Shown here: positions 23,858 to 53,303 of the stretch, piece after piece
Layout of the letters: every line of letters starts with the position of its first letter
Position numbering within the stretch: the stretch's first letter is position 1
Source of the DNA: Eleginops maclovinus
Taxonomy: Eukaryota > Chordata > Actinopteri > Perciformes > Eleginopidae
Length of the DNA: 64,000 bases
Reading direction: 5' to 3'
Assembly: GCF_036324505.1 (NCBI RefSeq)
Contig: NC_086358.1
Coordinates: forward strand, 735,829-799,828
Notes under the pieces: generated by a model
Databases searched by the model: none
Told to the model about the DNA's origin: nothing
Seen by the model: the letters and a program-made list of their open reading frames with translations, nothing else
Made by a program: the position numbers and the translations under genes

Positions 23858-24750
23858 GGGGAGGAGACAGGAGGTGGGGAGAGAGGAGAGGAAAATAGAG
23901 AGGAAAGAGGAAGGAGAGGAAGTGATGACAAAGGAGTGGAAAAGAAAAGTAGAGATTAGAAGAAAGGAAAAGAGGAGAGGAGATAAGAAAGAAAAGAAGG
24001 GAAGGAAAGGAGAAGTATAGAGGAGAGAAAATGAGATGAGGGAAGGAACTAAGAGAGGAGGTGAGGAGAGAGGAAAGGACAACGGAGGAGAGGAAAGGAA
24101 AAAAAGGAAAACAGAGAGGAAAGGAGAAAGGAGAGGAAGTGAGGAGAAAGGAAACAGGATAGAAGGAGAGGAAACAAAAACAGAATGGAGAAGAGGATAT
24201 AAGTCTAGGTAACAAAAGAGGAAAGGAGATATGGGAAGGAAACAAGAGAGGAGGAGAAAGGAAAGGACAAAGGAGGAGAGGACGGAGAAAAAAGGAAAAT
24301 ATAGAGAAAAGGAGGAAGGAGAGGACGTGAGGAGAAAGGAAACAAGATAGTAAGAGAGGAGACAAGAAAGGAGGAGATGATAGGAGTCAAGGTAACAACA
24401 GTGGAAAGGTGTAGTTGGAAAGCAAAGTACAGAAGATAAGGAAAGGACACAGAAGAGGAGACATGGAGAGGAAACAAGAGAGGAGACAAGGAGAGGAAAC
24501 AAGAGAGGAGACAAGGAGAGGAAACAAGAGAGGAGACAAGGAGAGGAAACAAGAGCGGAGACAAGGAGAGGAAACAAGAGAGGAGACAAGGAGACAAGGA
24601 GAGGAAACAAGAGAGGAGACAAGGAGAGGAAACAAGAGCGGAGACAAAGAGAGGAAACAAGAGCGGAGACAAGGAGAGGAAACAAGAGAGGAGACAAGGA
24701 GAGGAAACAAGAGAGGAGACAAGGAGAGGAAACAAGAAAGGAGACGAAAC
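23858..24750. repeat. 0.9-kb purine-strand tract ending in a 25-bp minisatellite
   Basis: The plus strand is almost wholly A and G. From about 24474 to 24745 it resolves into units of GAGAGGAAACAAGAGAGGAG plus ACAAG. The long minus-strand frames (384 codons, Ser/Leu/Pro/Phe) reflect the pyrimidine strand, not a gene. Such mirror-like purine tracts can form triplex DNA. Confidence 0.9.
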
Positions 24751-24796
24751 TCATCTGTAAACACACCAACAAAAGGACTATTAAATAAACCTAACA

Positions 24797-24804
24797 AAGT
24801 GTGT

Positions 24805-24847
<43 letters not shown>
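24797..24847. repeat. (TTG)n microsatellite
   Basis: About 16 TTG trinucleotides. Confidence 0.95.
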
Positions 24848-24921
24848 GCTGGCGGTCAGAGTCTCGGTCACACTGAGGGTTTTACACCTCAAACAACAGC
24901 CAGTAAACTGAGGTCTCTGAA

Positions 24922-24924
<3 letters not shown>

Positions 24925-24977
<53 letters not shown>
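24925..24977. repeat. (TG)n microsatellite
   Basis: About 26 TG dinucleotides, 90 bp from a CA block in the opposite sense at 25070; the two could pair as an inverted repeat. Confidence 0.96.
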
Positions 24978-25068
24978 ACAGATATTTATAGCTATACTTG
25001 GAAGCGAGAAGGAAATCAATACAGAAGCCCGAGGTAGTAGGAATATCAGCCAATTACACTTCCTGTGT

Positions 25069-25169
<101 letters not shown>

Positions 25170-25532
25170 GTTTTTTCTTCTGTTTTCCATACTTTTATTT
25201 TCTTTACGTTTTTATCTTCGTTTTTTCCTGATCTAAGTTCCCTTCAATGTTTATGTTTCTTGTTCATTTTTTAATGTCTTTAAACAACTTTTTAATATTT
25301 TTCTGAATTTATGTCTGTTTTACATTTTATTTGAAGCCTTTTATATTTTTTTATTAAAAGTGTTTTTACTCTTTTTACCGTTTTAATAAATGTATGTACA
25401 ATAAGTGTGAGGCGGTTATTTCTCTTGATAGATAAATGTCTTTGATTGTTTTGTGTTCAGCTCTCCCGTGTGTGGGCTACAGGGCTGGAAGTAGGGGTGC
25501 TGAGGGTGCTGCAGCACCCCCTGGTGAAGGAC

Positions 25533-25741
25533 TATTGCAACACTGCAACACTGCAGCACTGCAACACTGCACTGACTGCAACACTGCAACACTGCAACAC
25601 TGCAACACTGCAGCACTGCAACACTGCAACACTGCAGCACTGCAACACTGCAACACTGCAGCACTGCAACACTGCAGCACTGCAGCACTGCACTGCAACA
25701 CTGCAGCACTGCAACACTGCAACACTGCAGCACTGCACTGA
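25533..25741. repeat. CTGCAACA / CTGCAGCA 8-bp array
   Basis: Tandem octamers alternating CTGCAACA and CTGCAGCA. A frameshifting ACTGCACTGA break occurs at about 25570 and again near 25690. Open frames on both strands are repeat artefacts. Confidence 0.93.
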
Positions 25742-25984
25742 CGGAGTAAATTAATAACTTTTATTTAAAAATAAAAACATAAATGTTCTACTTTTACATA
25801 ATCGTGATATTTTTGTTTCCTGTTTCATTAATAAAAATGTTATGTTCACAAATATGGCTTGTGAGGTGGTTAGCTTTAGATAGAGCTCATTTAAGTAGCC
25901 TATTGTGAGTTGTAGCATAGTATTGAATCTAGCTCATGTTTTGCTCCGTTGCGCTGCGTTTGGTGTGACGCCATCGTCACCGGG

Positions 25985-25992
25985 TGACGTCA
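25985..25992. promoter_or_regulatory. TGACGTCA palindrome
   Basis: A perfect CRE in sequence just beyond the stxbp4 stop codon, within GGGTGACGTCACTCAG. No associated start site is visible. Confidence 0.25.
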
Positions 25993-26180
25993 CTCAGCAC
26001 CCCCAACTCTGAATGGCTTCCAGCGTCACTGGTGGGCTAGAAACGAGTTATTTACTAAAACTGCAGAAACTCCTGTCATGAATGAAGTTGTGTTTGAGTA
26101 AAGCAGCTGCACACTGAATCCTTGAATTGCTTTCTTTATTTGCCCTTCAGTCCCTCTTCTCGGACAGCGGGAGCGTCCCG

Positions 26181-44666
<18,486 letters not shown>

Positions 44667-45309
44667 GATGGTCCTGACAACACGCAGAGAACACAAAGGC
44701 AGAATCAGAAACCTTCCTCCTCCTCTTCCTCAATTTCTAATCCCAGGATGCTCTGATTGTCCTCCCACCCAGACCGATGGAGTGTGCCCTCTCTTGAACA
44801 GCCCAAACAAACAGTGATTACAAATAAATGAAAGGAGCATTACGGAGGTAATCCGGCTGCTGTCTGCTGGTCCGGTCTCTGCAGACTGACACTGTGTTTC
44901 TGCTCAGACGTCACTGAGTCAGACAGGCTGGACCTCGCAGGGCCGGAAACACCCCCCCATACCCCCCACCACACCTATGAACACAAATACGTTTCTACGG
45001 AAGGAAAAGGGAAATTAATTGAGGTGTATTTCTCAGGAAAGTGTTTTTAGGATTACTCCTTCATTAGTTTTTTGTCTGAGACAGGTTGAGGAAAAAGGTG
45101 TGGGGGAGTTATTGTCTTTTACTGATAAAAAATCTCTCCAGCTCGTGTTAACCTCAGACCTTTTTCAGAATAACAGCAAAAAACACATCCAGAAAACCAT
45201 TGACTTCTTTCCGAAAGCCTTAAATATTGCTCCCAAAGTCAAGAAACACTTAGTATCAGGTTTCTCATCAGTTTCAACTTAAGATAGAAACTCCTTCTGG
45301 AGGAACACA
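44667..45309. other. upstream of the stxbp4 start codon
   Basis: An acceptor-like TGTTGTCAG lies nine bases before the ATG, so the start exon probably has a spliced 5' leader. The leader exon and promoter are not identified. Confidence 0.4.
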
Positions 45310-45390
45310 GGTATTCTGGCCTCTGCAGACCATTGACATGCACTAACGCCTTCAGAACTGCAGGAGAGGGAACACCACGTCTTCAAAGGG
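45310..45390 (-). mobile_element. dispersed non-autonomous repeat, copy 4 (fragment, inverted)
   Basis: The minus strand reads GTGTTCCCTCTCCTGCAGTT and TTAGTGCATGTCAATGGTCT, as in the 27.2-kb copy. Confidence 0.65.
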
Positions 45391-47650
<2,260 letters not shown>

Positions 47651-47654
47651 CAAT

Positions 47655-47995
47655 GGTGTTTGGCGGCAGTGGCTTAGTCTGCAGGGGTTGGACTTGGGTC
47701 CAAAGGGTCGCCGGTTCACGTCCCGATTGGACCAGAGAAATGGAGTGAGCTGGTAGATGGACAGGTGCCAGGTCTCCTCCTAAGGCACTGCCGAGGTGCC
47801 CTTGAGCAAGGCACCGAACCCCGAAACTGCTCGCCGGCGCCGGGTACCTGGCAGCCTCCCTGCTCTGCCACCTCTCCTGCATGCGTGTGGTTGTGTCTGT
47901 GCGTGTATATCATCTGTGTGTGCTGTGTGTGAACACTACAGGGTGGGGAAAGACCTTCCCCTGTGAGGGATCAATAAAGTACATCTTCTTCTTCT
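47655..47995 (+). mobile_element. tRNA-derived SINE, near full length
   Basis: A-box-like TGGCTTAGTCTGCAGGGG and B-box GGTCGCCGGTTCACGTCCCG are spaced as in a tRNA promoter. The body has GAGCAAGGCACCGAACCCC and ends GGGATCAATAAAGTACATC, then (TTC)n. This is a tRNA-derived SINE with the AATAAAGTA..CTTCTTCTT tail familiar in fish. Fragments of the same family lie at 7031-7145 and 55830-55925. Confidence 0.8.
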
Positions 47996-48472
47996 GGTTC
48001 ACGGTATGTCCGTTCAATGTACCGAACTCTCCTTACTCAACTATGCCAAGGTAAATACAGTTTTCCATTCTATGGCACCTTTACGTTTGATTGAACGGTT
48101 TGATTTTGGAAAAGACGTTTAATTAAAAATACTCCAATCATCCAATCATCCAATCATCTTCTCCATCAGATGACTCGTATCGTGTTTCAGAGACGGTGGA
48201 AAACACCAGCAGGCAGAAGCGTCACACTTTAGCAACAGCAGTAATCCTGAGGTTTCTAAACTTCCTGTAGAGTTTGTACATTTGGTCCTGAGAGGAAACG
48301 CTTGTTGACCCTGCAGCGACGAGTCAGTCTGACGTAGCGGTGATGAAACATGGGACATAAAAACACCGACTCATAACGAGCTGGTTCTGATTGAACCCTT
48401 CACAACACAGGGTGAGTTCTGCTTATTACTATAACACACACCATCCTCTTAATATTATAGTACTATTTCACT

Positions 48473-48523
<51 letters not shown>

Positions 48524-49179
48524 GATGGTTTCTTTAATATTTTTATTACAATTTTGAAGAAAATAAATCTTAAAATAAGTTAATAAAAAAGAAATGTAAT
48601 TAATACAAAATCAATAAAATACCTCTAATTAAAAACAGGAAAAATAAAGAGTCTTTCTTTGAACTTTAAGATATATATTTATTTATGATTTGAAAAGCTT
48701 TGAGATCTTAATCTAATTGAATTAACATAAACAATAATATTCTGAGATGTTCAAGTGCAGTTGAATACAAATATGATATCAAATAAATATAGAATATAAA
48801 TAATGTCATTAAAATATAGAGAAATAAAAATAATACAATTTCAAATCTTCAAAATGTGCTTTAAAATAATGTCTAATGATAATAAACCCCTATATGTTGC
48901 ATCAGACTCCCCATGATTCCTCTGACCTTAGAGGAAGTGCAGTTATGTACCAACGTTGAAAAGTAGACTCTGTTTTTCCTCATTTTTAACACAGGTCAGA
49001 GAAAAGGAGAAGGTGAAAAGGGGAATTGGCTAATTTCCTGAATCACGACACGTTCCTGTGTGAGTTCATCTGGATAATACCCTGTGTGTCAACCCGGGTG
49101 TGTCATCGAGAAGCAGCTAAAAATAATCTGATTCTGGGTGGTTCTACTGGGAATTAGAGTAAAGATAGGATTAGCCAAG
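47996..49179. other. intergenic, contains (TG)n at 48478-48521
   Basis: AT-rich and without a recognised exon, apart from possible 5' leader of the GPCR from about 49080. Confidence 0.5.
48478..48521. repeat. (TG)n microsatellite
   Basis: About 22 TG dinucleotides. Confidence 0.95.
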
Positions 49180-50590
49180 ATGCTAACGGAGCTAAACGTT
49201 ACCACGATGTTGAACTTCACGACCGCGGCCCCCCACGGTGGTGGAGGCGGCTGCCCTCCAGTCGGCATCCAGCTCGAGGGTCTGATCCTGCCTCCGGTCC
49301 TCACCATCGACGTCATCCTGGGGCTTCTGGGTAACTTAGTCGCCCTGTGGATCTTCTGCTTTAAACTGAAGGCGTGGAACCCCAACACGCTGTTCCTCTT
49401 CAACCTCGTCATCGCCGACTTCTTGGCGCTGGTCAGTCTGCCGCTGAGGATCGACGCCCTGCTCCGCGGACACTGGGTGTTCGGAGACGGGTTATGCCGG
49501 ATCAACCTCTTCCTGATGTTCTCCAACCGCTCGGCCAGCATTGCACTGATGACCGTGGTAGCCATCTACCGCTACTTCAAGGTGAGCAATACGCGTCTAA
49601 CCCTACTTCAAAGTGAGGGAAAGGAACTACCGCTACTTCAAGGTGAGCAAAACAAACGCGTCTACCGCTACCTCAAAGTGAGGGAAGGTCGCTGAAGATG
49701 CTATAAAGGTGGCGCCCGTGGTCTGACACAGGGAACCCTTCCTGTCTCAAAGAGGGTTTAGTTTAGGATAAGACTTACAGAGTTTATAAAAAGTCTTGAC
49801 AGAGTTCCGCTCTCCCCCTGCAGGTGGTCCACCCCCACCACCGGTTCAACAACATGACGAAGCGTCAGGCTGTGTTGGTGTCGCTGCTGGTCTGGTTGCT
49901 GGTCATCGGCCCCCGGGTTCCCATGCTGGCCTACAACCACATCAAGGGCCGCGGCGAGCGCACCCAGTGCTTCTTCTTCACTTCCTACAAGGAGGCGTCC
50001 CGCGCCCTCATCGTCCTGGTGGGGATGCACCGTGTCCTGACGGTGCTGGAGTTCATCCTGCCGGCCGCCATGCTGCTCTTCTGCTCCTTCCGGATACACA
50101 GCTTCCTGCGGGGCCGCCAGATGGGGAACCCGGAGAAGGTTTTTATTTTACTGAGAGAGATTCAGCACGTTGAGCTCCCGGTGTATGAAAGGTTAAATAC
50201 ATCTTTGTTGTTGTTCAGGTGCGAAAGGCGATGCGGGTGTGCGTGGCCATCGTGGTGGTCTTCACGGTGTGTTTCCTGCCCACCACCGTCACCACCATTG
50301 GGATCTGGGCGATCCGCTCCTTCCGGCCCTGGGACTGCGCCTCCTTCTACACTTTCACCCAGCTCAACATCGTGTCTCTGGGGATGAACTTCCTGAATTC
50401 TGCGCTGGACCCGGTGGTCTACGTGTTCTCCAGCTCCATGTTCAGGAAGGCGCTGTGCAGATCGCTGCCCACAGCCCTGCGCTGCGGGGGGGAAGCCGGG
50501 GACGATGCACCGTCCTCTTCGGGAACTCAGAGCACCACCCAGCAGGAGCTGAAGTCCATCAGGGCCGACGGAGGGAGTGGAGCAGTGTAG
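49180..50590 (+). CDS. class A GPCR, hydroxycarboxylic acid / oxoeicosanoid receptor family
   Basis: Exons 49180-49581, 49824-50138 and 50219-50590 join in phase 0 with GT-AG introns of 242 and 80 bp, giving 362 residues. The start ATG (CCAAGATGC) precedes two N-glycosylation sequons (NVTT, NFTT). TM1 has GLLGNLVALWIFCF, TM2 NLVIADFLAL, TM6 VCFLPTT and TM7 NSALDPVVY. RYFKVVHPHH after TM3 is the signature of HCAR1-3/OXER1/GPR31. R117 in SNRSAS is at the position of the carboxylate-binding arginine R111 of human HCAR2. The TM3 end is YRY (130-132), not DRY. Family members are Gi-coupled sensors of lactate, hydroxybutyrate or oxo-eicosanoids; ligand here is unknown. Mammalian HCARs have intronless coding regions, so two coding introns are notable. 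I cannot choose between hcar-, oxer1- and gpr31-like. Confidence 0.85.
49565..49686 (+). repeat. tandem copies of an exon end plus its splice donor
   Basis: CTACCGCTACTTCAAGGTGA at 49565 (true exon 1 end) recurs at 49627. A diverged form, CTACCGCTACCTCAAAGTGA, occurs at 49662, and a partial CCTACTTCAAAGTGAGGGA at 49602. The second copy keeps a perfect AAG/GTGAGC donor. Confidence 0.85.
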
Positions 50591-50722
50591 AGCTCCATCA
50601 TCGAGGAGAGAGGTGCAGGAATGGGTCCTAGAAAGTCATGAGTCAGCATTTCATCACTTCCTGTCCCCTGGTGTGGAGGTCAATGGTTTTGCGAATTGTT
50701 TTTTGGTGTTGAAAACCAGAAA

Positions 50723-50724
<2 letters not shown>

Positions 50725-50774
<50 letters not shown>
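50725..50774. repeat. (TG)n microsatellite
   Basis: About 24 TG dinucleotides in the 3' flank of the GPCR gene. Confidence 0.95.
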
Positions 50775-50775
<1 letters not shown>

Positions 50776-51633
50776 TGATTTAAATATTTTCTGGTATTTT
50801 CAGATTTTTGTGAATGTGTGTGGGACATTTTTCATGAATTGTTTTGGAGGTAAAGTCTGTTCCAAGAACTAAAAAGATATAAACAAATACAATAAAACAA
50901 ACTTACTTGAGGTTAAATATGCATGAATACAGATTAATAGCAGGATGTTTTGTGCAGTTATAACAGAAATGTGTATTAAAGCAAATTAAAACCTGCTGCT
51001 GTTTTACCCTGAGGATGGACACTGACGCCATCGTGTGGACGGATCAGAAACTACACCTGCACTTTATTTAGGTCCTACATGTCTTATTTTTTTCATGGAT
51101 ATCAGATAAAGGAAACATGTTAAAGTACAAATTAGAATAGATTTACTTTATTGATCCTAAATCTGGAGAAGGTTTGGTTTACGGCATGGCACAGGAGGTA
51201 TAAATAAACAGAGTATAATGAGAGAGTGATCTCTAGATCAGCTGTCTCAAACTTCTTTGTCATGTCAGACTTTTGGGTTAAGAGGCCCCAAACCCTGGCC
51301 CCGCCCCTTTGTGTAGATAGATATAATAATTATAAATACTATGATAACTATAATTATCACTATTATGATTAGTATCCTCATTATTAGACTCTAATAATTA
51401 CAGGTCTATGTGCCCATAGATATATATAACCCTACAAAAGTGCTTTGGCTGAACATAACTACCAAAAATAGCAATGCTAAATAACCCGAACTGATTTTCA
51501 TGAACATTCCCCACAGACATCAGAATGGTTTTATTTTGGCTGAACAAACTGAGCCTAGGATAGGACTGATTTTACAGTCACAATTAAACGCTCTCTCATT
51601 AACGTTCTTGGCCATGTGTAGCTGTGGGCTGCA

Positions 51634-51775
51634 ACAACAGCACAACCAAGGGGATGACATTAATAATGATCAGTTATCCATAACTCAATAATTATACAAC
51701 AGCACAAACAAGGGGATGACATTAATAATGATCAGTTATCCATAACTCAATAATTATACAACAGCACAAACAAGC
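51634..51775 (+). repeat. 62-bp direct duplication inside the hAT-like element
   Basis: Copies start at 51634 and 51696 (ACAACAGCACAA.. to ..TCAATAATTAT) with one base difference; a third partial copy starts at 51758. Confidence 0.9.
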
Positions 51776-51919
51776 GAGTGAAATAAACGGTACCCAGAAG
51801 TTAGCAACTAAGCTAGCACTAGCATCCGGCCCCGCTAACGAGCTAGAGACAGCCATCACAGATCCGTGTTGTCTACTTACTACACACAAACACATTCGCA
51901 TTGCACAAATGAAGCTCAC

Positions 51920-52057
51920 CTTTGTGTAGTTACGCACAGCACTGACCAGCAGCACAGTAAAGGAGATGTTGAGGGAAAGCGCTGTGTCACCCGCCGCCAC
52001 AAACCACAACAGGAAGTACAACATTTCACCGGCTGCTCCGATGACGTCATTCAACAA
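51920..52057 (-). CDS. exon-like frame carried by the hAT-like element
   Basis: Up to 46 codons run from an ATG at 52057, or from ATG 52024 with MLYFLLWFVAAGDTALSLNI. The frame contains a hydrophobic segment (ISFTVLLVSAV) and ends NYTK exactly at a strong donor, AAAG then GTGAGC (51919). A CRE (TGACGTCA, 52042-52049) lies just upstream of the inner ATG. This has the layout of a promoter plus first coding exon of a membrane protein and may have been captured by the transposon. I do not recognise the parent gene. Confidence 0.35.
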
Positions 52058-52245
52058 CTCAAATCAGGAAAGACAATGACATCATCACCACACACACTCA
52101 TGATGTCAGTGTGTGGGCTTTCTAACAGTTCACATTATAGAGTCTTGAAGCAAGAAATTCAGTCGGGGGGGGGGGGCATCATTTCACTGTTTCACCGGCT
52201 CTGTGGACCGGCGCCGGTCCGCGGCCCATAGTTTGAGAAACGCTG

Positions 52246-53090
52246 TTCTAGATAATATCAGAAAACACTGTCATACACCAGACTACTGACCATAAAATAT
52301 AAACATAGGATACGGTCTCCAAGTCATCTATATTTTGGTTCACAGTTCAGTTCCGGTTTTAGCCACCAGGAGGCAGCAGAACTACAAACACGATATTATA
52401 ATACATAGAGAGAGAGAGTGTGTGTGTGTGTGTGTGAGATCAACGCCTGCAGACACAAGATCATCAAAAGTGGAGAGGCTCATCAGCAGAGTACACACAC
52501 ACGTCTGTTTCGTGGCTCGTCGGGGCGTTGAAGTGCAGACATTATGTTTTATAACTTTTCACAGAAGGTTATTTCCCTAAACAATGTCCCATTTTTCGGG
52601 ACATTTATACGTGTTGTTCAGACATTTCTAAACATGTCTATCTTCCTGCATGACGCAGTGTGTTATAATGTTGAGTGATTACCGCTGCAGCTCCATGTTT
52701 CCTGCAGATCCAGCAGACTGTGTGTGCGTGTGTTGTTGCTGCTCAGAAGAGGCTCTTCAGAGGACAGATGTCCACTCAGTAATCAGTGTGTGAGGACGAA
52801 GAGAACAATTTAAAGATGAGAGCAGCGAGACTCATATTTTAATATTTTCTCAGTTTCCAGTCTTTGGTCAGACGGTTACAGTCACGTTTTTAAATATACC
52901 CCGGCAGTTTTCCCGCCTGTGAGGTGGAGTTAATGGTCACCAATGCACAGTGCCAGTAAACAGCTTAGACTGACAAAGAAGCCAAAACTTCGTTATGGTC
53001 TGAAACAATGGTTTTTATTCATACGTTTCCAGGAAACTGTCAGAGTTCGCCTGCAAGAAAAAGTCAAAGGTTAGTCATGAATCAATAAAA
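52246..53090. other. intergenic
   Basis: Short (TG) run near 52418-52436. No exon recognised. Confidence 0.5.
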
Positions 53091-53104
53091 TGGTGTTTCT
53101 GTGT

Positions 53105-53205
53105 TGGTCCCTGAAGGCAGCATCTCTCTGGACCAATGGGATTCCTCCGTGTGTTTTTGGATTATAGCAGTAAATAATCTCTGTGCTTTACATGCAGCGA
53201 GTCAT
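53105..53205 (+). repeat. dispersed CTGAAGGCA..CCAATGGGAT repeat, copy 3
   Basis: GTCCCTGAAGGCAGCATCTC, GGACCAATGGGATTCCTCC and TTTTGGATTATAGCAGTAAA match the copies at 27.0 kb (inverted) and 32.6 kb. Confidence 0.6.
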
Positions 53206-53303
53206 TTATTCTGTATTTATTGTGCAACTAAAGAGTTACCTCTTCATCTCTCCAGCGTTAAAGTCCCCGTGCATGTGGAGCTTAAACGGGTGTGCGGTGT
53301 ACC

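Larger units (their letters stand above)
51239..52245. mobile_element. hAT-like non-autonomous DNA transposon, about 1.0 kb
   Basis: Left end CAGCTGTCTCAAACTTCTT and right end (inverted) CAGCGTTTCTCAAACTATG match each other and the CAGNGNNTCTCAAAC form of hAT/Charlie termini. Adjacent bases CTCTAGAT (51231-51238) and TTCTAGAT (52246-52253) form an 8-bp target duplication with one mismatch. Near the right end GGACCGGCGCCGGTCCGCGG is typical of this family. There is no transposase. The interior holds a 62-bp direct duplication and an exon-like segment (listed separately). Confidence 0.85.

Noticed and set aside
23618..24772. 384-codon Ser/Leu/Pro-rich minus frame resembling a membrane protein
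   Set aside because: The pyrimidine strand of a purine tract lacks A on that strand, so stops are rare; hydrophobicity is a composition effect.
25416..25754. Cys/Val/Leu or Asn/Thr/Ala repeat proteins
   Set aside because: Octamer CTGCAACA/CTGCAGCA array read in different frames.
47655..47720. tRNA gene
   Set aside because: A and B boxes belong to a tRNA-derived SINE; the sequence does not fold as a complete cloverleaf and is followed by the SINE body and tail.
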